A stretch of 64,000 bases of DNA from Rhodobacteraceae bacterium HLUCCO18 (lineage in GTDB: Bacteria > Pseudomonadota > Alphaproteobacteria > Rhodobacterales > Rhodobacteraceae). Under the pieces are notes generated by a model. The model saw only the letters and a program-made list of their open reading frames with translations, did not search any database and was not told where the DNA came from. The stretch's first letter is position 1. Every line of letters starts with the position of its first letter. Shown one piece after another: positions 18,101 through 26,405 of the stretch. Made by a program: the position numbers and the translations under genes. The stretch lies in assembly GCA_001314805.1 (NCBI GenBank), contig LJSY01000011.1, positions 3,711 to 67,710 of the forward strand. The letters run 5' to 3'.

Positions 18101-18799
18101 TCAGGACCCCGCGTCCACGCGCGCGATCAGCGCCTCTACCTCCGGACCCAGCGCCTCGACGATCAGCCGCACGCCGTCCGCGTTGGGATGGATGCCGTCG
18201 GGCTGCATGTAGCGGGCCAGTGCGCCCGAGGGGTCGTCCCCCGCCGCCGCGCTCAGGGGCGCGAGAAAGCTGTCGACATGGAGCGCGTCGTATTCGGCCG
18301 CGAGATCGGGATACATCGCATCGAAGGCCGCCTTGTACTCCGGCCCGTAATTGCCCGGCGCCTGCAAGCCGACGAGCAGGACGGGCAGTCCCCGATCCTC
18401 CGCCTCTGCGAGGATACCATCCAGATTCGCCCGGCTGTTCTCCGGCGGCAGCCCGCGCAGCAGGTCATTGCCGCCCAGCGCCACGATCAAAGCGTCCACG
18501 TGATCGCCCAGCGCCCAGCCGAGCCGCGCCAGCCCGCCCGCGGTCGTGTCGCCCGACACGCCGTGGTTCTCGACCGCGACGTCGTGGCCGCGCGCCTCCA
18601 GCCAGCCTTCGAGCTGCGGAACAAGGCCCTGTTCCTCCACCAGCCCGAAACCCTGCGTGAGGCTGTCGCCCAGCGCGACGACCGTGATCTCCTCGGCACA
18701 GGCAGGCAGCGCCAGCCCGATCGCCAGCGCGCCCGCCTTGCCCATCCGCAAGACGGCCCCATATGCCGAGGAGAAAAGTGAACCGAGGCGTTCAGTCAT
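18101..18799 (-). CDS. tesA: TesA-like arylesterase (SGNH/GDSL hydrolase)
   Basis: A 232-residue exported esterase. The SGNH blocks are all present: GDSL with Ser46, Gly near VSGDTTAGG, Asn111 in GGNDLL, and Asp201/His204 in PDGIHPN. The N-terminus holds a hydrophobic export segment (about 19-36); an alternative ATG at 18745 would give a shorter, cleaner signal peptide. TesA-type enzymes hydrolyse thioesters, lysophospholipids or aryl esters in the periplasm. As in E. coli, the gene is divergent from a ybbA/ybbP-type ABC transporter. Here the two ATG codons overlap head to head (CATG at 18797-18800). Confidence 0.82.
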   Translation of the reverse strand: MTERLGSLFSSAYGAVLRMGKAGALAIGLALPACAEEITVVALGDSLTQGFGLVEEQGLVPQLEGWLEARGHDVAVENHGVSGDTTAGGLARLGWALGDHVDALIVALGGNDLLRGLPPENSRANLDGILAEAEDRGLPVLLVGLQAPGNYGPEYKAAFDAMYPDLAAEYDALHVDSFLAPLSAAAGDDPSGALARYMQPDGIHPNADGVRLIVEALGPEVEALIARVDAGS

Positions 18800-19493
18800 G
18801 GAAGATCCTGTTCTGGTGCTCAAGGACGCGCGTCTGACGCTCGACGGCAACGCGGGCGCGGTCGATATTCTGCACGGGATATCGCTTGTCGTGAAGCGGG
18901 GTGAAACGGTCGCGCTGACGGGGCCGTCGGGGTCTGGCAAGTCTTCGCTCCTCATGCTCATGGGTGGCCTCGAACAGGCCACGGCCGGGCAGGTGACGGC
19001 ACTGGGGCGCGATCTGACCACGATGAACGAGGATCAGCTCGCCCGCTTCCGTCGCGATCATATGGGGGTGGTGTTCCAGTCCTTCCACCTTATCCCGACG
19101 ATGACGGCGCTGGAAAACGTCGCAACGCCGCTGGAACTGGCCGGTCACGCCGACGCCTTCGACCGCGCCGAGGCGGAGCTCGAGGCGGTGGGCCTCGCCA
19201 CCCGCGCGCAGCACTATCCCAGCCAGATGTCGGGCGGTGAGCAGCAGCGCGTGGCGCTCGCGCGCGCTGCGGCGGTGCGGCCCGACATCCTGCTGGCCGA
19301 TGAGCCCACGGGCAATCTCGATGGCGCGACCGGCGAGGCGATCATCACGCTTCTCATGGACCTGCGCGACCGGCACGGCGCGACCCTTGTCCTCGTGACC
19401 CACGCGCCGGAACTCGCGGCGCGCTGCGACCGGGAAATCCGGCTGCGCGATGGCCGGATCGCCGATGACGCCATGCGCGAGGCCGCGGAGTGA
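18798..19493 (+). CDS. ybbA: YbbA-like ABC transporter ATPase (LolD/MacB type)
   Basis: A 231-residue ATPase of the LolD/MacB class: Walker A GPSGSGKS (about 42-49), Q-loop VVFQSFHLIPTMTALENV, signature MSGGEQQRVALARA, and LLADEPTGNLD Walker B. It partners the FtsX-like permease encoded next, whose GTG overlaps its TGA by 4 bases. Such pairs act as extrusion or mechanotransmission machines for lipids, lipoproteins or envelope factors rather than as importers. Synteny with tesA follows the E. coli tesA/ybbA/ybbP arrangement; the substrate is not established. GAGG lies 9 bases before the ATG. Confidence 0.85.
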   Translation: MEDPVLVLKDARLTLDGNAGAVDILHGISLVVKRGETVALTGPSGSGKSSLLMLMGGLEQATAGQVTALGRDLTTMNEDQLARFRRDHMGVVFQSFHLIPTMTALENVATPLELAGHADAFDRAEAELEAVGLATRAQHYPSQMSGGEQQRVALARAAAVRPDILLADEPTGNLDGATGEAIITLLMDLRDRHGATLVLVTHAPELAARCDREIRLRDGRIADDAMREAAE

Positions 19494-22015
19494 GCGTCGC
19501 ACTGCGCATCGCCGGCCGGGAACTGCGGGGCGGCCTGCGCGGCTTTCGCATCTTCCTCGCCTGCCTCGCGCTCGGCGTGGCCGCCATCGCCGCCGTGGGC
19601 AGCGTGCGCGAGGCGATACAGGAAGGGCTGAGCCGCGAGGGCGCCACCATCCTCGGCGGCGACGCGGAGATGAGCTTCACCTACCGTTTCGCCTCGGACG
19701 CGGAGCGCGCGCATATGGACCGGATCGCGGAGGAGGTGTCCGAGACGGTCGATTTCCGCTCCATGGTCATCGTGGACCCCGAGGGGGAGCCCGAGCGCGC
19801 CCTGACGCAGGTGCGTGGCGTCGACGGGGCCTATCCGCTTTATGGCGAAGTCGTGCTTGACCCTGCCATGCCGCTCTCGGAGGCGCTGGCGACCGAGACC
19901 CTGCCCGGCATCGTGATGCAGCGCCTCCTCGTGGACCGGCTGGCGCTTGGCATTGGCGATACGGTACGCCTCGGCACGCAGGATTTCGAACTCCGCGCCG
20001 TGCTGGAGAACGAGCCCGACGGGGCCGCGGGCGGTTTTGCCCTCGGTCCGCGCAGCATCGTGCGGCTCGACGCGCTGGAACGCTCCGGCCTGCTTGCACC
20101 CGGCACGCTCTTCGACACGCAATACCGGCTCGCCCTGCCCGAGGATGCGAACCTCCCCGCGCTCGAGGCCGAGGCAGAGGCGCGTTTCGCAGATACCGGC
20201 ATGCGCTGGCGCGATGCGCGCAACGGGGCGCCGGGCGTTCAGGAATTCGTCGACCGGATCGGCGCCTTCCTGGTGCTGGTCGGGCTCGCGGGCCTGGCAG
20301 TCGGCGGTATCGGCGTGTCGGCCGCCGTGCGCGCCTATCTGGATGGCAAGATCGCCACCATCGCCACGCTCAAGACGCTGGGGGCCGAGGGGCGAACGAT
20401 CTTCACCGTCTATTTCGCGCAGATCTGCCTCCTGACACTTGTCGGCGTCGGGATCGGCCTCGTGCTGGGCGCGATCATGCCGCTTGCGCTCGCGCCCTTC
20501 ATCGAGGCGCGGCTGCCGGTGCCGATCGCTGTCTCCGTCTACCCGGCACCGTTGGCGGAGGCGGCGCTTTACGGGCTGCTGACCGCGCTGATCTTCACGC
20601 TCTGGCCGCTGGCCCGGACGCAGCAGGTGCGTGCCGCCGCCCTTTACCGCGATGCGTCGGGGCCGTCGCGCAGCCTTCCGCGGGCGGGCTACCTGCTCGT
20701 GATCGTGCTGCTTGCCGTGGCGCTGGTGGGCTTCGCCGTTCTCTTTTCCGGCATCCCGCAACTGGCGCTCGGCACGGCGGCGGGCATCCTTGGCGCGCTG
20801 CTGCTGCTGGCGCTTTCGGCGCGCGGCATCCGCGCTCTGTCCCGCCGTCTGGCGCGCAGCCGCTGGGTCCGGGGGCGCACCGCGCTTCGCACCGCGCTGG
20901 GTGCCGTCGGCGGCCCGGGGTCCGAGGCGACATCGGTCGTCCTGTCGCTGGGCCTCGGCCTTGCCGTGCTGGCCTCCGTGGGACAGATCGACGCCAACCT
21001 GCGCGCGGCGATCCAGCGCGACCTGCCGCAGGTCGCGCCCTCCTACTTCTTCGTCGACATCCAACCCGACCAGCTGCAGCCCTTCCTCGACCGCGTGGAA
21101 AACGACCCCGCCGTCACCCGCGTCGACACCGCCCCGATGCTGCGCGGCATCATCACGCGCGTCAACGGCGCGCGCGCGACCGACGTGGCCGGCGATCACT
21201 GGGTCATCCAGGGCGACCGGGGCGTGACCTACCTGCAGACCGCGCCGCCCGAGGAGGAGATCATCGATGGCGCGTGGTGGCCCGACGACTATGACGGCCC
21301 GCCGCTGGTGGCCTTCGCCGCGGAGGAAGCGATGGAGATCGGCCTCGGCGTCGGAGACGAGATCACGGTCAACATCCTCGGGCGCGACATCACCGCCACC
21401 ATCGCCGCCCTGCGCGAGGTGGAGTTCGAAAACGCCGGGATCGGATTCATCCTGACCATGTCGCAGAACGCGCTGGCCGGGGCGCCGCACACCCATATCG
21501 CCACCGTCTACGCCGAGGAGGAGGCCGAAGCCGCCATCCTGCGCGACGTCGCGGGCGACGCACCCAACATCACCGCGATCCGCGTGCGCGATGCCATCGA
21601 CCAGGTCGCCGAGGCGCTGCGCAGTCTGGCGGCGGCGACCTCCTACGGGGCGGCAGCGACGCTGATAACCGGTTTCATCGTCCTGATCGGCGCGGCTGCG
21701 GCGGGCGAGCGCGGACGCGTGTTCGAGGCCGCGGTCCTCAAGACCCTCGGCGCGGCGCGCAGCGGCATCCTCGCCAGCTTCGCCCTGCGGTCAGCGTTTC
21801 TGGGGATGGCGGCGGGTCTGGTTGCGATCGCGGCGGGCGCGCTCGGCGGCTGGAGCGTCACGACCTTCGTGATGGACACCACCTACCGGTTCGAACCCGT
21901 CTCGGCGCTGGCCATCGTCATCGGCGGCGCGCTCGCGACCCTTCTGGCCGGGCTGGGCTTTGCCTTGCGGCCGCTGGCGGTGCGCCCGGCGCGCGTTCTC
22001 CGGGCCCAGGATTGA
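19490..22015 (+). CDS. ybbP: YbbP-like FtsX-family ABC transporter permease
   Basis: An 841-residue permease with two FtsX/MacB-type repeats. There is one N-terminal helix, a large periplasmic domain (about 40-250), helices near 255-440, a second periplasmic domain (about 480-720) and three terminal helices. The blocks RAYLDGKIATIATLKTLGA and AAVLKTLGAARSGI are the cytoplasmic contact sites for the ATPase. It starts at GTG, overlapping ybbA. It probably moves or extracts a lipid-like or envelope substrate together with YbbA, with TesA possibly acting on the same material. Length matches the roughly 800-residue YbbP family. Confidence 0.85.
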   Translation: MSVALRIAGRELRGGLRGFRIFLACLALGVAAIAAVGSVREAIQEGLSREGATILGGDAEMSFTYRFASDAERAHMDRIAEEVSETVDFRSMVIVDPEGEPERALTQVRGVDGAYPLYGEVVLDPAMPLSEALATETLPGIVMQRLLVDRLALGIGDTVRLGTQDFELRAVLENEPDGAAGGFALGPRSIVRLDALERSGLLAPGTLFDTQYRLALPEDANLPALEAEAEARFADTGMRWRDARNGAPGVQEFVDRIGAFLVLVGLAGLAVGGIGVSAAVRAYLDGKIATIATLKTLGAEGRTIFTVYFAQICLLTLVGVGIGLVLGAIMPLALAPFIEARLPVPIAVSVYPAPLAEAALYGLLTALIFTLWPLARTQQVRAAALYRDASGPSRSLPRAGYLLVIVLLAVALVGFAVLFSGIPQLALGTAAGILGALLLLALSARGIRALSRRLARSRWVRGRTALRTALGAVGGPGSEATSVVLSLGLGLAVLASVGQIDANLRAAIQRDLPQVAPSYFFVDIQPDQLQPFLDRVENDPAVTRVDTAPMLRGIITRVNGARATDVAGDHWVIQGDRGVTYLQTAPPEEEIIDGAWWPDDYDGPPLVAFAAEEAMEIGLGVGDEITVNILGRDITATIAALREVEFENAGIGFILTMSQNALAGAPHTHIATVYAEEEAEAAILRDVAGDAPNITAIRVRDAIDQVAEALRSLAAATSYGAAATLITGFIVLIGAAAAGERGRVFEAAVLKTLGAARSGILASFALRSAFLGMAAGLVAIAAGALGGWSVTTFVMDTTYRFEPVSALAIVIGGALATLLAGLGFALRPLAVRPARVLRAQD

Positions 22016-22041
22016 GGCAGGGGCGACCCCAGCGACACAAT

Positions 22042-22062
22042 GCGGCGCGCAAACGCCGCTTT
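22042..22062 (+). terminator. Putative terminator after ybbP
   Basis: The stem GCGGCG (22042-22047) and CGCCGC (22054-22059) encloses a CGCAAA loop and is followed by TTTG. It is short but GC-rich and lies 27 bases after the ybbP stop, before the phosphatase gene. Confidence 0.5.
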
Positions 22063-22101
22063 GCCCTTGCCAAGCCGTGACCGAGGGCGCAGGTCAATCA
22101 C

Positions 22102-22914
22102 ATGTTGCGTTCCGTCCGCTCGCTTCTGGGTCGCAAGGACCTCTCCAAGGGCTCACCCGACCTGCCGGAGGAGCCGGGGGATATAGATTGCCCCAAGCCG
22201 GAATTCGCGACCTATGTCGTCGGCGACATCCACGGGCGCGCCGATCTGCTGGAACTGCTGCTGAGCCTCATCGACGCCCATATCGGCGGCACGGCGACAA
22301 CCGACCCGCGGCTGGTATTCGTGGGCGACTACATCGACCACGGCCCCGACAGCGCCGAAACGCTGGCCCGCCTGCGGGAGCTTACGCGCGATTTCGCGTC
22401 GAGCGTGGTGTGCCTGATGGGCAATCACGAACGCATGATGCTCGATTTCCTCACCGATCCCGCAACGCGCGGCCCGCGCTGGCTGCGCGAAGGCGGGGCG
22501 GCGACGCTGTGGAGTTTCCGCATCGATGCCGAGCCCATACTCGCCTCCGGTCGGCCCGAGGATTTCCGCGAGGCGGCCAGACGGCTCGATGCGGCCATGC
22601 CCGAGGGGTTGCGCGACTGGCTCGCCGGTCTCCCGCTCAGCTGGCGGTCGGGCAATCTCTGGGCGGTGCATGCCGGCGCCGACCCGGCCCATCCGATGGA
22701 CGCGCAATCGTCGCGCGTGCTTCTGTGGGGGCACCCGGAATTCGAGGCCGTGCCGCGCGCCGATGGTTCATGGATCGCCTACGGCCATACCGAGATGCAG
22801 CGTCCCGTCTACGAGGACGGGCGCATCGCGCTGGACACCGGGGCGTGGCGCACCGGGCGGCTGACCGCCTGCGCGCTCAGGCCGGACGGTCAGCACGACT
22901 TCCTGCAGACCTGA
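22102..22914 (+). CDS. PPP-family serine/threonine-type metallophosphatase
   Basis: A 270-residue calcineurin-like phosphatase with the ordered PPP motifs GDIHG (41-45), GDYIDHGP (75-82), GNHE (107-110), AVHAG (about 190) and YGHT (about 230). The second motif is usually GDxVDRGP; His replaces the Arg, a change seen in bacterial PrpA/PrpB or Ap4A-phosphatase-like members. The first 30 residues are an extra charged segment. It may dephosphorylate proteins or hydrolyse dinucleoside polyphosphates; sequence alone does not decide. The gene stands alone, converging with the mnh operon whose end is 4 bases away. Confidence 0.78.
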   Translation: MLRSVRSLLGRKDLSKGSPDLPEEPGDIDCPKPEFATYVVGDIHGRADLLELLLSLIDAHIGGTATTDPRLVFVGDYIDHGPDSAETLARLRELTRDFASSVVCLMGNHERMMLDFLTDPATRGPRWLREGGAATLWSFRIDAEPILASGRPEDFREAARRLDAAMPEGLRDWLAGLPLSWRSGNLWAVHAGADPAHPMDAQSSRVLLWGHPEFEAVPRADGSWIAYGHTEMQRPVYEDGRIALDTGAWRTGRLTACALRPDGQHDFLQT

Positions 22915-22918
22915 GCCT

Positions 22919-23248
22919 CTAGCGGCCCAGCTTGCGCTCCGCCTCGGGCTCGATCTTCGTGTTCCACAGCGTGATGCCCGACCGGAACGCGGCGCGCCCG
23001 ATCATGTGGGCCGCCACGGGTGCGGTCATCAGCAGGAACAGGATCGTGGCCACAGCCCGCGAGATGGTCGCCGTGTCGGCGAAATAGACCGCCACGGCCG
23101 CGAGGATGAGGCCCGAGCCAAGCGTTCCCGCCTTCGTCGAGGCGTGCATACGCATCAGCACATCCGGCAGGCGCAAAACGCCCAGCCCCGCGACGAAGCA
23201 GAAAAAGCCGCCCGAGACGACGAGAATCGCCATGATGATCTCGGCCAT
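22919..23248 (-). CDS. mnhG: Na+/H+ antiporter subunit MnhG/MrpG
   Basis: A 109-residue small membrane protein of the MnhG/PhaG family with three predicted helices (about 3-25, 38-58 and 62-85) and the family block GVLRLPDVLMRMHASTKAGTLG. It is the last gene of the seven-gene mnhABCDEFG operon. Its ATG shares one base with the mnhF TAA (TAATG). The Mrp complex needs all small subunits for assembly and exchanges Na+ or K+ for H+ in the inner membrane. Confidence 0.92.
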   Translation of the reverse strand: MAEIIMAILVVSGGFFCFVAGLGVLRLPDVLMRMHASTKAGTLGSGLILAAVAVYFADTATISRAVATILFLLMTAPVAAHMIGRAAFRSGITLWNTKIEPEAERKLGR

Positions 23249-23586
23249 TAAACGCCCTCCCCGTCGGTGTTGCCGGACGCCGGCGCATCGGTGTCCTGTG
23301 GGCGATTGCCCTCGAGCTGGGAGCCGCGCCGCTCCACGTACCGCGCAAGCGCCACCGTCGCCAGAAAGCCCACCAGCGCCAAGACGATCGCCACATCGAC
23401 GAAGGCCGTGTCCTGCGACCGTATGGCGTAGAGCCCGCAGAACGACACGATCAGCACCGTCATCATGTCGAGCGCCACGATCCGGTCCGACAGGCTCGGG
23501 CCCTTGAGCAGCCGCGCGAAGGCGAAGACGACGCCCAGCATCACCAGCACGAAGGATATGTCGAGCGCGGTTTCCAGAATATTCAT
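23248..23586 (-). CDS. mnhF: Na+/H+ antiporter subunit MnhF/MrpF
   Basis: A 112-residue protein with three helices and the MrpF block RLLKGPSLSDRIVALDMM (about 25-42). The last 25 residues are a polar tail rich in Asp, Gly and Asn. That tail is not usual for MrpF and is probably cytoplasmic or disordered. It overlaps mnhG by one base and starts 4 bases after the mnhE stop. It is a structural subunit of the Mrp antiporter, and in some bacteria MrpF is linked to cholate efflux. Confidence 0.92.
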   Translation of the reverse strand: MNILETALDISFVLVMLGVVFAFARLLKGPSLSDRIVALDMMTVLIVSFCGLYAIRSQDTAFVDVAIVLALVGFLATVALARYVERRGSQLEGNRPQDTDAPASGNTDGEGV

Positions 23587-23590
23587 GGGC

Positions 23591-24067
23591 CTACTCCATC
23601 GCCTCGATCACCCAGCGTTCCATTCCGGTCTTGAGCTGCCTGCGGATCTCGTCCGGATCGTCGGCGAACATGGCGTGGATGAAAAGCGTGTTGCAATCCT
23701 CGGTCACGTCCAGCGACAGCGTGCCGGGGGTCAGGGTGATGAGATTGGTGACCAGAAGCACCTCCATCTCCCGATTGACGTCGAGCGGCATCGCGATGAC
23801 GCCGGGGCGCGCCTTGTGCTGGGGTGCGAGAACCTCCCGGACCACCTGCAACGAGCTGACGACTAGCTCGTAAAGGAACAGCACGCAGAGCTTGAACCAC
23901 CGCCAGATCCGCTTGAAATAGAGGCCCGACTCCGGAAAAAGCGACCGCGTGAGATAGAGGCAGGCGAAGCCCAACGCGAAGCCCACAGCCAATCCCGACA
24001 AGGTGAAATTGCCCGTCAGCGCCGCCCAGGCGACGGCGAGCGCAATATTGAGGGCGAAGATGTTCAT
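23591..24067 (-). CDS. mnhE: Na+/H+ antiporter subunit MnhE/MrpE
   Basis: A 158-residue MrpE protein. Two or three N-terminal helices (about 5-40 and 58-75) precede a cytoplasmic domain with the blocks VVREVLAPQHKARPGVIAMPL and NLITLTPGTLSLDV, both diagnostic of the family. The ATG (24065-24067) overlaps the mnhD TGA by 4 bases. A much longer open frame continues upstream through mnhD in the wrong frame and was not used. It serves as an assembly and stability subunit of the Mrp complex. Confidence 0.92.
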   Translation of the reverse strand: MNIFALNIALAVAWAALTGNFTLSGLAVGFALGFACLYLTRSLFPESGLYFKRIWRWFKLCVLFLYELVVSSLQVVREVLAPQHKARPGVIAMPLDVNREMEVLLVTNLITLTPGTLSLDVTEDCNTLFIHAMFADDPDEIRRQLKTGMERWVIEAME

Positions 24068-25611
24068 TCGACTGCCTCCAGTTGCGCGACATCGGCAGGG
24101 TCGGTTGCGATGTCCGGCATTTCCCCCAGGACCGCCACCACGTATTCGGTCGGATCGAGGAGCTGCTCGGCCGAGCGCTCCGCGAAAACCACGAAGGGCT
24201 CGGGGAAGAAGCCGATGATGCAGGTCAGGATAGCAAGCGAAGCGATCGGCACCAGAAGCGCCGCCCTGTCCCGTGCCGTCAGCGCGGTCAGCTTCGGGGA
24301 CAACCCCTCGGGATGCGGTTTCCAGAAAGCGGCGCCCCAGATCTTGGTCATCGAGTAGATCGTGAGCAGGCCCACGATCAGCGCCACCGCCGCGATCCAG
24401 TAAGCCTCGGCATCGAGGGACGCCTTGACCAGCACGTATTTTGCCCAGAACCCGCTGAGCGGCGGGAAACCGGCGAGCGAGAAGGCGGGGATCAGGAACA
24501 GCAGCCCCAGAAGCGGCGCCGTCTTGTAGAGCCCGCCGATTGCCGAAAGATCGGTGGACCCCGCGATGCGCCGCGCCACGCCAGCCACGAGAAACAGGTT
24601 CGCCTTCACGATGATGTGGTGGACGATGTAGAAGACGGCCCCCACGATCGCCAGCGGCGTGAAGAGCGCGAGACCGAGGATCATGTAGCCGATCTGGCTG
24701 ATGATGTGGAACGACAGGATGCGGCGGAAATCGTTCATGGCGGCGGCGCCAAGAACGCCCGTCACCATCGTGAACCCCGCCACCCACAGCAGGATCGTGT
24801 GGGTATAGGCCACGTCCGTGGTGAAGATCAGCGTAAAGACCCGGATCAGCGAATAGACCCCGACCTTGGTCAGAAGCCCCGCGAAGATCGCCGAGACCGC
24901 GAAGGCCGGCGTGTGATAGGAGGCCGGCAGCCAGAAGAACAGCGGGAAGACCGCCGCCTTCACCCCGAAGGCGATCATGAACATGATGGCGATCACGATC
25001 AGCAGGCCGGGATTGTCCACCTGCTGCACGGCGCCGTGCAGGTCGGCCATGTTGAGCGTGCCGGTCATGCCGTAAAGCAGGCCCACCGCCGACAGGAACA
25101 GGATCGTCGAGACGAGGTTGAGCGTCACGTACTTGATCCCGCCGTCCAGCTGCTCGCGCTTGCCGCCGAGGATCAGCAGGCCGAAGGACGAGATCAGCAT
25201 GACCTCGAACCAGACATAGAGGTTGAAGAGGTCCCCGGTCAGGAAGGCCCCGCAGACCCCGGCCAAAAGCACCTGGTAGAGCGCGTGAAAGCCCAGCGTC
25301 TCCTTCGCCTCGTCCACGTCGGCCAGCGCATAGATCGCCACGGCAAGGCCGGTGATGCCGGTGATGACCACCATGACGGCCGACAGAAGGTCGGCCACCA
25401 GAGTGATCCCGAAAGGCGCGGCCCACTGGCCCATCTGCGCGGCCACCACGCCCTCGCGCAGCACCTCCGCCATCAGGAAGCCGGACGCGATCAGCAGACC
25501 CGCCGATCCCGCGACCGACAGCCACCGCCCCTCCGGACCGCGCCGGAACAGGAAGGCCAGAACCGCCGTGGCGAAGGGGATGATGATGGGGGCGGCAAGG
25601 ATCCAGCTCAT
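24064..25611 (-). CDS. mnhD: Na+/H+ antiporter subunit MnhD/MrpD
   Basis: A 515-residue polytopic protein homologous to the proton-pumping subunits NuoL/M/N of complex I, with about 14 helices. Visible family blocks include FNLYVWFEVMLISSFGLLILGG, the Glu-bearing helix that is part of the ion path, and FFIVHH-like and GPPLSGFWAKY-like segments. It forms one of the two antiporter channels together with MnhA. Overlaps of 4 bases at both ends (with mnhC and mnhE) show tight translational coupling. Confidence 0.94.
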   Translation of the reverse strand: MSWILAAPIIIPFATAVLAFLFRRGPEGRWLSVAGSAGLLIASGFLMAEVLREGVVAAQMGQWAAPFGITLVADLLSAVMVVITGITGLAVAIYALADVDEAKETLGFHALYQVLLAGVCGAFLTGDLFNLYVWFEVMLISSFGLLILGGKREQLDGGIKYVTLNLVSTILFLSAVGLLYGMTGTLNMADLHGAVQQVDNPGLLIVIAIMFMIAFGVKAAVFPLFFWLPASYHTPAFAVSAIFAGLLTKVGVYSLIRVFTLIFTTDVAYTHTILLWVAGFTMVTGVLGAAAMNDFRRILSFHIISQIGYMILGLALFTPLAIVGAVFYIVHHIIVKANLFLVAGVARRIAGSTDLSAIGGLYKTAPLLGLLFLIPAFSLAGFPPLSGFWAKYVLVKASLDAEAYWIAAVALIVGLLTIYSMTKIWGAAFWKPHPEGLSPKLTALTARDRAALLVPIASLAILTCIIGFFPEPFVVFAERSAEQLLDPTEYVVAVLGEMPDIATDPADVAQLEAVE

Positions 25612-25973
25612 TTGCCGACCTCTCCCTTGGGTTCGGCGAGCCGCATCTCGTCGGAGTTCAGCGTGCCGAGGTTCTGATAGGTCCGGTACACCAGTGCGAG
25701 CGCGAAGGCGAACAGGCCAAAGCCGATCACGATCGCCGTCAGCACGAGCGCCTGGGGCAGCGCGTTGGCAACGGTCTGGAGCGGGGCGTCGGTGCCCTCG
25801 TGGATCAGCGGCGGCGCTTCCGGTGTCAGGCGACCAGAGACGAAGATCGTAAGGTTCGCCGCATTCGAGATCAGGATCAGACCGAAGAGGAACCTGAGCA
25901 CGTTGCGCGCCAGCATCAGGTGTACCGATGCCGCGACGAGAACGCCGACCATGATGGCAACGAGAAGCTCCAT
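25608..25973 (-). CDS. mnhC: Na+/H+ antiporter subunit MnhC/MrpC
   Basis: A 121-residue NuoK-like subunit with three helices (about 4-24, 28-48 and 72-95) and the family stretch RFLFGLILISNAANLTIFVSG. It links the MnhA and MnhD channels in the Mrp complex, as NuoK does in complex I. The ATG overlaps the mnhB stop by one base (TGATG) and its TGA overlaps the mnhD start by 4 bases. Confidence 0.93.
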   Translation of the reverse strand: MELLVAIMVGVLVAASVHLMLARNVLRFLFGLILISNAANLTIFVSGRLTPEAPPLIHEGTDAPLQTVANALPQALVLTAIVIGFGLFAFALALVYRTYQNLGTLNSDEMRLAEPKGEVGK

Positions 25974-26404
25974 CAGACTTCCTCCTCCAGCGCGAAAACG
26001 AGGGTCAGGATCGACCCGAAAACCACCAGGTAGACCCCGATGTCGAAAACGAGGACCGAACTGATCGGCAGGCCCTTGTCATCGGGATCCGCCGGGTCGG
26101 CGCCGGCGAACCACCATTGGCCGGTGAAGAACGCGTCCCCGAAGAACACCGCGTAGACCCCGGCGGCCAGCGCGATGCCGAGCCCCATCATGGCGATGTT
26201 CTGCGGCTCGTACCGCAACGCGGCGCGCGCGGCCTCGGGCCCGTGGGCCATGGCGTAGAGAACGAAGCCCGTGGCCCCGATCAGTCCGCCGATGAACCCG
26301 CCGCCCGGCAGGTTGTGTCCGCGGAGCATCATGTAGACCGAAAACAGCAGCAGGAGCGCCACCAGAAGCCGCGTCGCGGCGTTGAGAATGATCGAGTTCA
26401 CCAT
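25973..26404 (-). CDS. mnhB: Na+/H+ antiporter subunit MnhB/MrpB
   Basis: A 143-residue MrpB-domain protein with four helices. The blocks [38 protein letters not shown] at the N-terminus are diagnostic (residues about 4-41). It is encoded separately from mnhA, unlike rhizobial phaAB where the two are fused. It begins 1 base after the mnhA stop and overlaps mnhC by 1 base. Confidence 0.93.
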   Translation of the reverse strand: MVNSIILNAATRLLVALLLLFSVYMMLRGHNLPGGGFIGGLIGATGFVLYAMAHGPEAARAALRYEPQNIAMMGLGIALAAGVYAVFFGDAFFTGQWWFAGADPADPDDKGLPISSVLVFDIGVYLVVFGSILTLVFALEEEV

Positions 26405-26405
26405 C

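Noticed and set aside
24082-25677. A 531-codon plus-strand frame opposite mnhD
   Set aside because: Its His/Arg/Gln/Glu-rich composition is typical of antisense shadows of membrane-protein genes; no motif is visible.
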